From: an uncultured Alphaproteobacteria bacterium
GTDB taxonomy: Bacteria; Pseudomonadota; Alphaproteobacteria; Rickettsiales; UBA1997
NCBI GenBank assembly: GCA_903927415.1
Contig: CAIYMZ010000148.1
Span: forward strand, 1-16,152
DNA length: 16,152 nucleotides
Reading direction: 5' to 3'
Under the pieces are notes generated by a model. That model saw only the letters and a program-made list of their open reading frames with translations. It ran no database searches and was not told where the DNA came from. Positions within the stretch are counted from its first letter, which is position 1; each line of letters begins with the position of its first letter. The translations under genes and the position numbers were made by a program. Below, piece after piece: positions 1-8,507 of the stretch.

Positions 1-30
1 CATTGGAAGCCGATTTCCTTTTCAGCTTTC

Positions 31-126
31 TGGACCCCGCAACAAGTGCGGGGTGACACTGAGTATGAGTTGTCACCCCGCACTTGTTGCATTTAGGGTG
101 TCACCCCGCACTTGTTGCGGGGTCCA
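31..126. repeat. REP-like palindrome cluster (three units, outer pair inverted)
   Basis: The outer units at 31-58 and 99-126 are exact 28-bp reverse complements of each other. Each contains the hairpin CCCCGCAACAAGTGCGGGG, with a 7-bp GC stem and a 5-nt loop. A third unit at 71-98 is a tandem neighbour of 99-126: its first 20 bases match and the last 8 have diverged. The same unit pair occurs inside carA at 9155-9256. The cluster lies just downstream of the DUF2877 gene, whose stop is at 151-153, and no gene is seen in 1-150. The arrangement resembles REP doublets (REPINs). No transposase is present in the window. The GC-rich hairpins could protect the 3' end of the upstream transcript, but no T-run follows, so I do not call a terminator. 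Confidence 0.85.
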
Positions 127-150
127 GTTGTAAAAGATCGGGTTCTTGAA

Positions 151-1020
151 TCAGTTTGGGTATAGACAGGTTCTTAGCTTCGCAAAAGCAAGGCAGATCC
201 CCGCCAACATGTCGGCGCCGGAGGAGTGGCCGATTGATAAAACTTGGTTTATCGCATTTTTTTTCTGCGAGTCAGAGGATTTTTTATCACCCAAAACTAA
301 CAAAAAATTAGTAATTTTTTCTGCGAACCATCCCTGTAAAGCAGCGGTTAGAAGTGCTTTGCTGATCATGTTGGTTTTGGAATTTTTGAGCGCTGAAATT
401 ATGGTCTGATCTAAAATTTTTGTGATGTTTTTGATTTCATTTGATTGCGAAAAATTGTGAAAAATTCCTACAACTCCAGCAAGAAAATCATCGCCAGACG
501 GCGTTAATCCTGATCCCAAGCCGATCAGATTATCTGCGCTGGTAGAAAAATTTTCTGCAGAAAATTTTTCAGAAAATAATTCTGCAGAAAAATTTTCGAT
601 TTTTTTTGCGAGATAAATTTCCATTTCGTCTTTGCCGACAATGCTTCTTACTAGTTCTGGCATTGACTTCATCAACTCTTCCAAATTCACAATTGCGACT
701 CGCCAATCAAAATTTTTTGCTAGAATTTTTGGATCCCAAATTGCTGCTGATGCTAAATCAATCACCAAATCCGCACCGATAAAAATTTTTCTGTCGTGAA
801 TTTTTACCGACATCCCCACTTCAAAATTTTCGAAATCAATGCAATCTAAGATGATGTTGTAAGGGCTATTTCCAAGCTTCGGCGCCACTAATCCAACGAG
901 CTGATCAGTGATTAATAAATTACAGGATTGATCAAAAACACTGTGAACAACTCCGACTTTTTCAGAAAAAATAAATTCGTGAATTGGCTTGGCGATGGAT
1001 TTAGCCGATAAATTTCTCAA
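151..1020 (-). CDS. DUF2877 / AllH-family protein
   Basis: A 289-residue protein of the DUF2877 family. Members include AllH, a subunit of the oxamate carbamoyltransferase (oxalurate to oxamate plus carbamoyl phosphate) of anaerobic allantoin breakdown. The family hallmark GLGSGLTPSGDDFLAG is at residues 167-182 and a second conserved block, GHSSGADMLAG, is at 264-274. The start is TTG at 1018-1020; its TTGA overlaps the TGA stop of the cupin gene by 4 bp, which implies translational coupling. No strong Shine-Dalgarno is seen. Residues 142-159 are two copies of a 9-residue repeat encoded by a tandem palindrome (see 544-597), immediately before the conserved core; the core itself is intact. 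AllF/FdrA and AllG partners are not in the window, so the oxamate role is only a family-based possibility. Family assignment is confident; substrate is unknown. Confidence 0.8.
   Translation of the reverse strand: MRNLSAKSIAKPIHEFIFSEKVGVVHSVFDQSCNLLITDQLVGLVAPKLGNSPYNIILDCIDFENFEVGMSVKIHDRKIFIGADLVIDLASAAIWDPKILAKNFDWRVAIVNLEELMKSMPELVRSIVGKDEMEIYLAKKIENFSAELFSEKFSAENFSTSADNLIGLGSGLTPSGDDFLAGVVGIFHNFSQSNEIKNITKILDQTIISALKNSKTNMISKALLTAALQGWFAEKITNFLLVLGDKKSSDSQKKNAINQVLSIGHSSGADMLAGICLAFAKLRTCLYPN
544..597. repeat. Tandem 27-bp palindromic repeat inside DUF2877 gene
   Basis: Positions 545-570 form a perfect 26-bp palindrome centred on CTGCAG. Positions 572-597 are a second, slightly diverged copy with the same centre. 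The period is 27 bp, so the repeat is in frame and encodes ENFSAELFS followed by EKFSAENFS (residues 142-159). It looks like an in-frame palindromic insertion or local duplication in a variable region just ahead of the conserved family core. Confidence 0.75.
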
Positions 1021-1514
1021 GAATTTTTATTTGGAAATTGTGGTAATTTTTTGTAAAAAATTAATACCAAGCAGTGCTTGCTTTTCACGCCATGCCCCGT
1101 TCCAGCCTTATTTGTAATGATGCCGTCACTGAAGTCGTAATGGAATAAATCATTTTTTATTTTTGCAGCTAATTCTGGCTGAATCACATCATATTTTTTG
1201 TGATCAAAACTTTCCTGATATCCATCCAGCACCAAAATAATTTCTTCACCGTCATGGTAGTGATAATTCACTACTGCATCGGTATATTTCAAAACCACCA
1301 GCACGTTTTTTTTCTGATCTTTGGGATCGTGATAAAGTACGTGACGCCTCACTTCCCCTTGTGACGCTTGGTTAAATAACTGCCAAAAATTCTGGTCGTC
1401 GTAATACTTATCGCTCTTCAATAAATTTTTTATGATCTCGATAATTTGATTATGAGCTTCAGACGGAATCTCTGCGCTAGAGATCAGCTCGATTGCTTTT
1501 TTTATTTTAGTCAT
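1017..1514 (-). CDS. Small cupin-domain protein
   Basis: A 165-residue soluble protein with a C-terminal cupin barrel. The first metal-binding motif is visible as HYHDGEE followed by a glycine seven residues after the second glutamate (about residues 84-98), giving two histidines and one or two glutamates as ligands. The second motif is weaker, around GTGHGVKSKH (about residues 138-147), supplying another histidine. The N-terminal 60 residues are probably helical and match nothing I recognise. The ATG start at 1512-1514 overlaps the TGA of the upstream carboxylase as ATGA, and its own stop overlaps the next gene, so it is embedded in the carboxylase operon. It is not one of the usual DUF1989 urea-amidolyase-associated proteins. 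The family supports a metal-dependent enzyme or small-molecule sensor; I cannot name a reaction. Confidence 0.65.
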   Translation of the reverse strand: MTKIKKAIELISSAEIPSEAHNQIIEIIKNLLKSDKYYDDQNFWQLFNQASQGEVRRHVLYHDPKDQKKNVLVVLKYTDAVVNYHYHDGEEIILVLDGYQESFDHKKYDVIQPELAAKIKNDLFHYDFSDGIITNKAGTGHGVKSKHCLVLIFYKKLPQFPNKNS

Positions 1515-3346
1515 GGGTTAATGGTATTTGATTTCGCGATAAATAAAACCTCGCCCTGATTCATCAATTGCCCCTTTTTCACCAGAATTTTTTCGATCAC
1601 TCCTCGCAGATGAGTGTCGATTTTAATTTCGGTTTTCATCGCTTCCAAAATTATTACCGGCTGATCTTTTTGAATCTCGTCCTTCTCTGCCACTAAAATT
1701 TCCCAAACGCTTCCGCCAGCATTGGCGCGAATTGCGAAGCAACCTGCGGGGATCTGCACCTCTGTTGTTTCCAACTGGCCTTGATCTAAATCCTGATCCT
1801 CGCCGCCAATCATGCCGGAATCTTCCCAATGTTTTCTTTCTTTTTCGAAGGCGATGTTTTGTTGGCGCTTAAATTCTTTTACTTCGCTGCTGATTGAAGC
1901 GAGGAATTGATTGATCTCGCGCGGTTTGATTTCAGTTTCTTCGATCTCAATTTTTAATGTTCCGCTGGCAAATTTTTGGCGCATTTCTTGCAGCTCATCA
2001 TCGCTAACTTGGTAATATTGAACTTGGTCGAAGAAGCGTAGCAACCACGGCTTGCCTTGCTCGAAGCAAGGGTTGTTGGTGAATTTATTCCAGATTGGCA
2101 AGGTGCGTCCGACTAGTTGGTAACCACCCGGTGAGTCCATGCCGTAGATACACATGTATACACCGCCAATGCCGACGGAGCCTTCTGGGGTGTAAGTTCG
2201 TGCTGGATTATATTTTGAAGTGACCAAGCGATGCCTAGGATCAAGCGGCACAGCGCAAGGCGCGCCGAGATAAACATCGCCCAAGCCAAGCACCAAATAA
2301 TTTGCGGAAGTGATGATGTCGCGAACCTGATCGTTATTTTCCAAACCATTGATGCGAGCAATGAAATCAATGTTGCTCGGCAAATATGGCGCAACAGATT
2401 TTATGGATTTGGAATATTTTTCGATCGCTTCTTTGTTCCATTGATCATCAAAGGCGAAAGGCAATTTGATGATGCGTGATGGAATTGTGGCCTCGTTAAT
2501 GTCGGGCAATTTTGTTTCAGCTAAAGAAAGAATTTTTAGCAGGCGATGGAGATGCAGCTTAGAGCTGTCGTAATGAACCTGCAGAGATCTAACTCCCGGT
2601 GAGAGTTCAATAATTCCGGCGGTCGGATGTTTTTTAAACCATTCCATCAACAGATGAACGCGGAAACGCAAATTCAAATCGAGCACTAAATCGCCATATT
2701 CGATGAGCAAATAATTGTCTCCCGCTGCGCGATAAACTACCTGCGGATTATTGCCAATACTGTTCGCGACGATGGTGTGAAGAATGGCATCGTGATAGCG
2801 CGATTTTGTTTTATCGAAGAGCAAAGTTTTTTGGACTTTGTTGGTGAGACCGAAATTTATGTTGAGATTTTTTTTCGCGCCGTAGCGAATTTTTTCTAAA
2901 TATTGAAATTGATCATGCTTTGCCGCGAGAGCCTGTTCGTAAGAGACGCGACGGAATCTCACGGTGTCATTGGCAGAAAGTTGGCCGATCTTCCACATCT
3001 CGGATTGGATGATTGTAGCGGGACAAACAAATCCTCCGAGGCTTGGCCCATCGCAGTTAAGGATGATTGGCATGTCGCCGGTAAAATTCACGGCGCCGAT
3101 GGCATATTCGCAATCATGAATGTTGGAAGGGTGTAGACCAGCTTCACCACCATCTTTGCGTGCCCATTTTGGTTTTGGTCCGATGAGGCGAATTCCGAGA
3201 CGATTTGAATTGTGATGCACTTTCCACTTTGCGGCAAAAAACATTTTTATGTCGTCATCGGTAAAAAAATCGGGAGCACCGTGGGGTCCGTAAATTACCG
3301 CTATTTCCCACTCCTTGCTATATTTTGGCTGAAATTTTCTTGGCAA
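1511..3346 (-). CDS. Urea/guanidine carboxylase, C-terminal part (rest of KipA domain, KipI domain, biotin carrier)
   Basis: A 611-residue frame, readable from a TTG at 3344-3346, that continues the upstream biotin carboxylase gene in the +1 frame. Residues 1-113 are the second half of the AHS2/KipA-like carboxyltransferase domain, with urea-carboxylase-type segments YGPHGAPDFF, GGEAGLHPSNIHD and GPSLGGFVCPATI. Residues about 160-425 are the AHS1/KipI-like domain, with GLGDVYLGAPCAVPLDPRHR and SPGGYQLVGRTLP. Residues about 528-606 are the biotin carrier domain, with EAMKTE; Lys571 would carry biotin. Because this frame begins inside a conserved domain, it is unlikely to be an independent protein. 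Joined to the upstream frame through the A7 run it gives about 1,234 residues, the usual size of intact urea carboxylase. All later motifs are intact. The stop overlaps the cupin ATG. Urea and guanidine carboxylases cannot be told apart by eye here. Confidence 0.88.
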   Translation of the reverse strand: MPRKFQPKYSKEWEIAVIYGPHGAPDFFTDDDIKMFFAAKWKVHHNSNRLGIRLIGPKPKWARKDGGEAGLHPSNIHDCEYAIGAVNFTGDMPIILNCDGPSLGGFVCPATIIQSEMWKIGQLSANDTVRFRRVSYEQALAAKHDQFQYLEKIRYGAKKNLNINFGLTNKVQKTLLFDKTKSRYHDAILHTIVANSIGNNPQVVYRAAGDNYLLIEYGDLVLDLNLRFRVHLLMEWFKKHPTAGIIELSPGVRSLQVHYDSSKLHLHRLLKILSLAETKLPDINEATIPSRIIKLPFAFDDQWNKEAIEKYSKSIKSVAPYLPSNIDFIARINGLENNDQVRDIITSANYLVLGLGDVYLGAPCAVPLDPRHRLVTSKYNPARTYTPEGSVGIGGVYMCIYGMDSPGGYQLVGRTLPIWNKFTNNPCFEQGKPWLLRFFDQVQYYQVSDDELQEMRQKFASGTLKIEIEETEIKPREINQFLASISSEVKEFKRQQNIAFEKERKHWEDSGMIGGEDQDLDQGQLETTEVQIPAGCFAIRANAGGSVWEILVAEKDEIQKDQPVIILEAMKTEIKIDTHLRGVIEKILVKKGQLMNQGEVLFIAKSNTINP

Positions 3347-5216
3347 AGTTAGACGTTCTTTTTTTGCCTAATTTGCTTGGCGTGAATGGTAAATTATCGC
3401 CAACTTTTAACACTGATCCGTGTAATCCGCCGAAAGCGCCAAAACAAAAAGTTGATTTGCTGCCGAGATAATCCGACACCTCGAAACCGCCGCGAATCGC
3501 CATGTAAGAGCGAAAACCATCGCCATCGATATTTTTTAACGTGACCACATCGCCGGCTTTAACGTGAAGTTTAGAATAAAAATCGAATGGCTTGTCGTTG
3601 ATATTGCCAAACATTTTAGCGCCGGTGAAAGCAACGATGGCATCAGAATGGAAGCGCATTCTTGGGCCAGTCAAAGTAAATTCTAAACCCGCAATTCCGT
3701 AATCATTTCCAACGAGAGCATTGGCGATTTGAAAGGCCAAAGCATCAACTGGTCCGGATGGCGGAACGCCGATGCTCCAATATCTCGTGCGTCCCGGATA
3801 ATCTTGAATCGTGCTGTAAAAACCGGGATCTAAAATTTCGATGGCGTCCGATTTGTGGTTAAAATTATTTAGAAATTCGGTGGAAATTTTATTTTCTGCA
3901 AAATCGTTAGAAGCCACGATTTGCTTGAGGTAGGACAGGTTCGTCACTAGCCCAGAAATTTTAAATTCATCCAAACATTTGCTCATTCTTTCAATTGCCT
4001 GAAGACGCGTTTTGCCGTGAACAATAATTTTTCCGAGCATCGGATCGTAGTGGCTGGAGACTTTGGATCCGCTTCTCACGCCAAAATCAAATCTGCTCCA
4101 CGAGTGATGCGGAATAGTGACGTTGGTTAGAGTGCCAACGCTAGGCACGAAATTTCGGCTCGGATCTTCGGCGCATAATCTGACCTCGATTGAGTGGCCT
4201 TGCGCGATGTGGTGATATTTTTTTATGCTGAATTTTTTGTCGAAGGCCCCTCGGTTAAATGTGTGGTTAAATGCTAAGCGGATCATCCACTCAACGATGT
4301 CGATGCCAGTCACTTCTTCGGTGACAGGATGTTCAACTTGCAAACGCGTATTCACCTCGAGGAAATAAAAATCACCCGTAATGCCATCGGCAATAAATTC
4401 TACGGTGCCGGCGGAACGGTAATTGACGCTGGCGCAGAGCGTTGTTGCTGCAGTAAAAAGTTTTTGACGCATCACATCATCAACAAAAACCGATGGGGTT
4501 TCTTCTAGAATTTTTTGGAAACGTCTTTGGATTGAGCATTCTCTTTCGCCTAGAGCGACAACATTTCCCTCGCCATCACCAAAAACTTGCACCTCGATGT
4601 GACGTGGCTTGGAGACATATTTTTCGAGATAAATCGCATCATTGTTGAAACAAGATTTACCAACTTTTTTGGCGGTGAGAAAATTTTTTTCGACATCAGC
4701 AGCATCATGACAGAGCTGCATGCCAATGCCACCACCACCTCCCGAACATTTTATTAAAACTGGAAATCCGATTCTTTTTGCTTCGCTTAAAGCCTGCTGC
4801 GAATTTTCTAGAACATTGCTGCCGAGAATAATCGGCACGCCATTGTCGCGAGCAATTTCACGAGCGGTGGTTTTGAGGCTAAATTTTTCCATCGCATCAG
4901 TGGCGGGACCGATAAAAATCAGGCCGTCCTTTTCACAATTGCGAACGAAATCTGCGTTCTCGCTTAAAAATCCGTAACCGGGAATAACCGCATCGCAGTT
5001 GGTTTTACGTGCTGCTTGAATTATTTTTTCTTGATCGAGATAGCTGGCAAGAGGAGTTGCGGCATCAATCAACACCGCTTCATCGGCGGCTAAAACATGC
5101 ATCGCCACTTCGTCAATTTTGGAATGAATAGCGACTGTTTTTACGCCAAGCTTTTTACAAGTTTTGATGATGCGACAAGCAATTTCACCACGATTGGCAA
5201 TGAGGATTTTTTTCAA
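3318..5216 (-). CDS. Urea/guanidine carboxylase, N-terminal part (biotin carboxylase and first half of KipA domain)
   Basis: A 632-residue frame. Residues 1-450 form a biotin carboxylase (ATP-grasp) domain: MKKILIANRGEIA at the start, glycine-rich ATP loop CSGGGGGIGMQ at 157-167, and EVNTRLQVEHPVTE at 287-300. It would carboxylate biotin using ATP and bicarbonate. From about 460 a urea-carboxylase-type AHS2/KipA domain begins (YWSIGVPPSGPVDALAF, 479-495), but the frame stops at residue 632 in mid-domain. The remainder continues in the +1 frame from 3346 downward. The TTG start (5214-5216) directly abuts the TAG stop of carB, with AGAGG six bases before it, so translation is probably coupled. 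In typical urea carboxylases these domains are one polypeptide, so this is a split or frameshifted gene. Acetyl- or pyruvate-type carboxylases are excluded by the KipA/KipI domains. Confidence 0.88.
   Translation of the reverse strand: MKKILIANRGEIACRIIKTCKKLGVKTVAIHSKIDEVAMHVLAADEAVLIDAATPLASYLDQEKIIQAARKTNCDAVIPGYGFLSENADFVRNCEKDGLIFIGPATDAMEKFSLKTTAREIARDNGVPIILGSNVLENSQQALSEAKRIGFPVLIKCSGGGGGIGMQLCHDAADVEKNFLTAKKVGKSCFNNDAIYLEKYVSKPRHIEVQVFGDGEGNVVALGERECSIQRRFQKILEETPSVFVDDVMRQKLFTAATTLCASVNYRSAGTVEFIADGITGDFYFLEVNTRLQVEHPVTEEVTGIDIVEWMIRLAFNHTFNRGAFDKKFSIKKYHHIAQGHSIEVRLCAEDPSRNFVPSVGTLTNVTIPHHSWSRFDFGVRSGSKVSSHYDPMLGKIIVHGKTRLQAIERMSKCLDEFKISGLVTNLSYLKQIVASNDFAENKISTEFLNNFNHKSDAIEILDPGFYSTIQDYPGRTRYWSIGVPPSGPVDALAFQIANALVGNDYGIAGLEFTLTGPRMRFHSDAIVAFTGAKMFGNINDKPFDFYSKLHVKAGDVVTLKNIDGDGFRSYMAIRGGFEVSDYLGSKSTFCFGAFGGLHGSVLKVGDNLPFTPSKLGKKRTSNFAKKISAKI
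3359..3365 (-). other. Homopolymer (A7) frame break in carboxylase gene
   Basis: The minus-strand text reads GGC AAA AAA AGA ACG in the upstream frame, which then stops at 3318. Removing one A gives GGC AAA AAA GAA CGT CTA ACT TTG CCA, entering the downstream frame without any stop and rejoining the KipA domain with no obvious missing residues. The event is therefore equivalent to one extra A in this run. It may be a real frameshift mutation, a homopolymer sequencing error, or a site where polymerase slippage or +1 ribosomal shifting makes some full-length product. Confidence 0.75.
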
Positions 5217-8200
5217 CTACAACCTCTGCAAACAGAACACGTCGAAATCTTTTTCCTTTTGTAATTTTTTCACCGATCCAGCCAAGCATTTTGCTGCAGC
5301 AATGGTGGTGATGTAGAAAACACGATTCATCAAAGCTGCTCGACGTAAGTTAAAACTTTTTGCCGCTGAATCTACGCCGAAGCTGGTATTGATCACAACG
5401 TCGATTTTTTTCTCTTTGATCAAATCGAGCACTGTGCACTTGCCGCCTTGCTGTTCTTTCTTAACTTCAGTGACGTTGGAAATTTTATTTTTCTTAAAAA
5501 ATTCCGCCGTGCCTTTAGTTGCTAAAATTTTTGAACCACATTGCTGGAGCTGCTTTGCCAGTGAAATCAGAGCTGGAGTTTTGTCGTGATCAGCAATCGA
5601 AAATAAAATATTGCCGTCAGTTTTAATTTTATTTCCCACCGCCAATTGTGCTTTGAGGAAGGCCATTTCGAAAGATTTGTCGATGCCCATTACTTCGCCC
5701 GTCGATTTCATTTCGGGTCCGAGAAGCGTGTCAACATTGGCGAAACGGGCGAATGGCAGAATCACTTCTTTCACCGAAAAATAATTATCGCTGTGATTTT
5801 TTACTTTTTCGAGTTTGAAACTAGCGAGTTTTTTTCCGACCATGATCAGCGATGCAATCTTGGCGATGTTGATGCCTGTAGCTTTGGCGACGAATGGCAC
5901 TGTCCGCGAAGCGCGCGGATTTACTTCGATGATGTAAAGTTTTTCATCCTTCACCGCATATTGCACATTCATCAAACCAACAACTTCGACAGCCTTTGCG
6001 AGCTTAACTGTCGCGGCTTTGATCTCTTTGATCATTTTTTCGGAAAGTGAGTAAGGCGGCAATGAGCAGGCAGAATCGCCAGAGTGGATTCCCGCTTCCT
6101 CGATGTGCTGCATGATGCCAGCGATGAACACATCTTTGCCGTCGCAAAGCGCGTCAACATCGATCTCAACCGCATTGTCCAAAAATTTATCGACGAGAAT
6201 CGGGCCGTCTAAAATGAAGCGACCATGAACTTCGATGTATTTTTCGAGACTTTTTTTGTCGTAAATAATTTCCATGGCACGACCGCCGAGAACGTTGCTG
6301 GGGCGGATCACGACGGGATAGCCGACTTTTTTAATTGCCGGTTCGATCTCAGAAATTTTGTGGCAGATCGTGTTTTCAGGCTGCACCAGCTTGATGTCGT
6401 GAAGAAGCTGTTGGAATCTTTCGCGATCTTCGGCGAGATCAATTTTATCGTAAGCCGTGCCGATAATTGGAATTCCAGCCTTATCCAAATGACGTGCTAA
6501 CTTAAGCGCAGTCTGGCCTCCGAACTGCACGAGCACGCCGATTAATTTTCCGTTTTGCTGTTCTTTGCGAATGACTTCGATGACATGTTCGGGCGTCATT
6601 GGTTCGAAATAAAGTCGGTCGGAAGTGTCGTAATCAGTTGAAACAGTTTCGGGATTGCAATTGATCATGATGGTTTCGTATCCGGCTTCAGACAGCGTGA
6701 ATGCTGCGTGGACGCAGGCATAATCGAACTCGATTCCTTGGCCGATGCGATTTGGACCGCCGCCGAGAATCACAACTTTTTTCTTGTTGGTTGGCTTTGC
6801 TTCGCATTCTGGTTCTGAAATTCCGTCGCCTTCGTAGCAGGAATACATGTAAGGCGTGCTGGATTCGAACTCGGCGGAGCAAGTATCAACGGCCTTGTAG
6901 ACAGGGCGAACATTTAATTTGTGGCGCAAATCTGTGACGGCGCTGGATTTTTTTCCGGTGAGCTCGGCAAGTCTTTCGTCAGAAAATCCCATTTTTTTCA
7001 ACTGCAACATTCCGAATTTATCTTTCGGCAAGCCGCGTCTTTTCAGGCTTTCTTCGGTTTTAATAATTTTTTCAATCTCGCGAACGAACCACGGATCGTA
7101 GAAAGTTATTTTGCAAATTTCCTCGACAGAAATTTTGTAACGCAGGGCGTGAGCTATACGTAGCAAGCGATCCGGCGTTAGCGCGACGAGAGATTCTTTG
7201 ATAATTTTTTGGTTTTTTTGCAGCGACTTTTTTGGATCGAGCCCTTCGATTTTTGGTTCGTTGAAACCCGTGAGTCCAACTTCCATCGAATAGAGAGCCT
7301 TCTGCACTGACTCGGCGAAATTACGACCAATCGACATTGCTTCGCCAACAGAACGCATCGCACTCGATAAAACTGGTTTCGCTTCGTTAAATTTTTCGAA
7401 AGTGAATCTTGGGATTTTGGTGACGACGTAATCGATGGTAGGCTCGAACGAGGCTGGCGTAACTTTGGTGATGTCATTTTTAATTTCGTCGAGCGTGTAA
7501 CCGACGGCTAATTTTGCTGCGACTTTTGCAATCGGAAATCCCGTAGCTTTTGAAGCAAGTGCGGAAGACCTAGAGACGCGCGGGTTCATCTCGATCACGA
7601 TCAGGCGACCATCTTTTGGATTGACGGCGAATTGCACGTTCGAACCGCCAGTTTCAACGCCGATCTCGCGCAACACTGCAATCGAAGCGTCGCGCATTTT
7701 TTGGAATTCTTTGTCGGTGAGCGTCAATGCTGGCGCGACAGTGATTGAGTCTCCGGTGTGAACTCCCATCGGATCAACATTTTCAATTGAGCAGATGATG
7801 ATGGCATTGTCTTTTTTGTCGCGGATGACTTCCATCTCATACTCTTTCCAGCCTAGAATCGACTCGTCGATCAGCACTTCGTGAGTTGGTGAAAGATCGA
7901 GCCCGTAGGCAACAATTTCTTTAAATTCTTCCATCGTTGTCGCGATGCCGCCTCCCGCGCCGCCCATGGTGAAAGAAGGGCGAATGATGGCTGGAAGGCC
8001 GGTATGCTTCAGTGCTTCGAGTGCAGCTTCGAGTGAATTTACGACGGCATTGCGCGCAACATCCAAACCGATTTTGGCCATGGCAACGTTGAATTTGCTG
8101 CGATCTTCAGCTTTCTCGATGGCCTCTGGATCCGCGCCAATCATCTTCACGCCATATTTTTTTAAAATGCCGCGCTCGTGCAAAGCCAAGGCGCAGTTGA

Positions 8201-8483
8201 GCGCAGTTTGGCCGCCGACAGTTGGGAGAAGTGCGCCTGGTTTTTCCTTCGCGATAATTTTTTCGACAGTTTCTGGTGTGATTGGCTCGATGTAAGTGGC
8301 GTCTGCCGTAGCGTGATCGGTCATGATCGTGGCCGGATTGGAGTTTACCAAAATCACGCGATAGCCCTCTTCCTTCAAAATTTTGCAAGCCTGCGTGCCG
8401 GAATAATCAAACTCGCAAGCCTGTCCGATGACGATTGGGCCGGAGCCGATGACTAGAATTGAATCGACGTTTAGTTTTGCCAT
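5217..8483 (-). CDS. carB: Carbamoyl-phosphate synthase large subunit
   Basis: A full-length CarB of 1,088 residues (family about 1,070-1,100). It makes carbamoyl phosphate from bicarbonate, two ATP and ammonia delivered by CarA, feeding pyrimidine and arginine synthesis in the cytoplasm. The two homologous halves are clear. The first starts with VIGSGPIVIGQACEFDYSG (11-29), has LLPTVGGQTALN (85-96) and the ATP-grasp loop MGGAGGGI (173-180). The second starts with ILGGGPNRIGQGIEFDYA (572-589) and carries its own ATP-grasp loop LGGRAMEI. The oligomerisation region lies between them (about 400-555), and the C-terminal MGS-like allosteric domain follows from about 955. The ATG at 8481-8483 gives the canonical MAKLNVDSIL-type N-terminus. 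It lies 65 bp after carA and abuts the carboxylase gene, so carA, carB and the carboxylase genes look like one operon. Confidence 0.98.
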   Translation of the reverse strand: MAKLNVDSILVIGSGPIVIGQACEFDYSGTQACKILKEEGYRVILVNSNPATIMTDHATADATYIEPITPETVEKIIAKEKPGALLPTVGGQTALNCALALHERGILKKYGVKMIGADPEAIEKAEDRSKFNVAMAKIGLDVARNAVVNSLEAALEALKHTGLPAIIRPSFTMGGAGGGIATTMEEFKEIVAYGLDLSPTHEVLIDESILGWKEYEMEVIRDKKDNAIIICSIENVDPMGVHTGDSITVAPALTLTDKEFQKMRDASIAVLREIGVETGGSNVQFAVNPKDGRLIVIEMNPRVSRSSALASKATGFPIAKVAAKLAVGYTLDEIKNDITKVTPASFEPTIDYVVTKIPRFTFEKFNEAKPVLSSAMRSVGEAMSIGRNFAESVQKALYSMEVGLTGFNEPKIEGLDPKKSLQKNQKIIKESLVALTPDRLLRIAHALRYKISVEEICKITFYDPWFVREIEKIIKTEESLKRRGLPKDKFGMLQLKKMGFSDERLAELTGKKSSAVTDLRHKLNVRPVYKAVDTCSAEFESSTPYMYSCYEGDGISEPECEAKPTNKKKVVILGGGPNRIGQGIEFDYACVHAAFTLSEAGYETIMINCNPETVSTDYDTSDRLYFEPMTPEHVIEVIRKEQQNGKLIGVLVQFGGQTALKLARHLDKAGIPIIGTAYDKIDLAEDRERFQQLLHDIKLVQPENTICHKISEIEPAIKKVGYPVVIRPSNVLGGRAMEIIYDKKSLEKYIEVHGRFILDGPILVDKFLDNAVEIDVDALCDGKDVFIAGIMQHIEEAGIHSGDSACSLPPYSLSEKMIKEIKAATVKLAKAVEVVGLMNVQYAVKDEKLYIIEVNPRASRTVPFVAKATGINIAKIASLIMVGKKLASFKLEKVKNHSDNYFSVKEVILPFARFANVDTLLGPEMKSTGEVMGIDKSFEMAFLKAQLAVGNKIKTDGNILFSIADHDKTPALISLAKQLQQCGSKILATKGTAEFFKKNKISNVTEVKKEQQGGKCTVLDLIKEKKIDVVINTSFGVDSAAKSFNLRRAALMNRVFYITTIAAAKCLAGSVKKLQKEKDFDVFCLQRL

Positions 8484-8507
8484 GGTTTTGCTTCAGTTAA
8501 AATTGGA

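Noticed and set aside
1..30. Possible start of a next minus-strand gene (ATG at positions 3-1 with AAGGAA upstream)
   Set aside because: Only a single codon would be inside the window, so nothing can be supported.
31..126. CRISPR-like array of 28-bp repeats
   Set aside because: Units are in mixed orientation, separated by only 8-12 bases, internally palindromic, and the same unit occurs inside carA; no cas genes are present.
3355..3370. Programmed -1 ribosomal frameshift site (A AAA AAG type)
   Set aside because: The register of the A run in the upstream frame does not fit, and a -1 shift would lead to the wrong frame; joining needs +1 or loss of one A.
5389..8456. Several 60-130 codon plus-strand frames opposite carB
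   Set aside because: They mirror a fully conserved CarB sequence and show no family signatures of their own, so they are antisense shadows.
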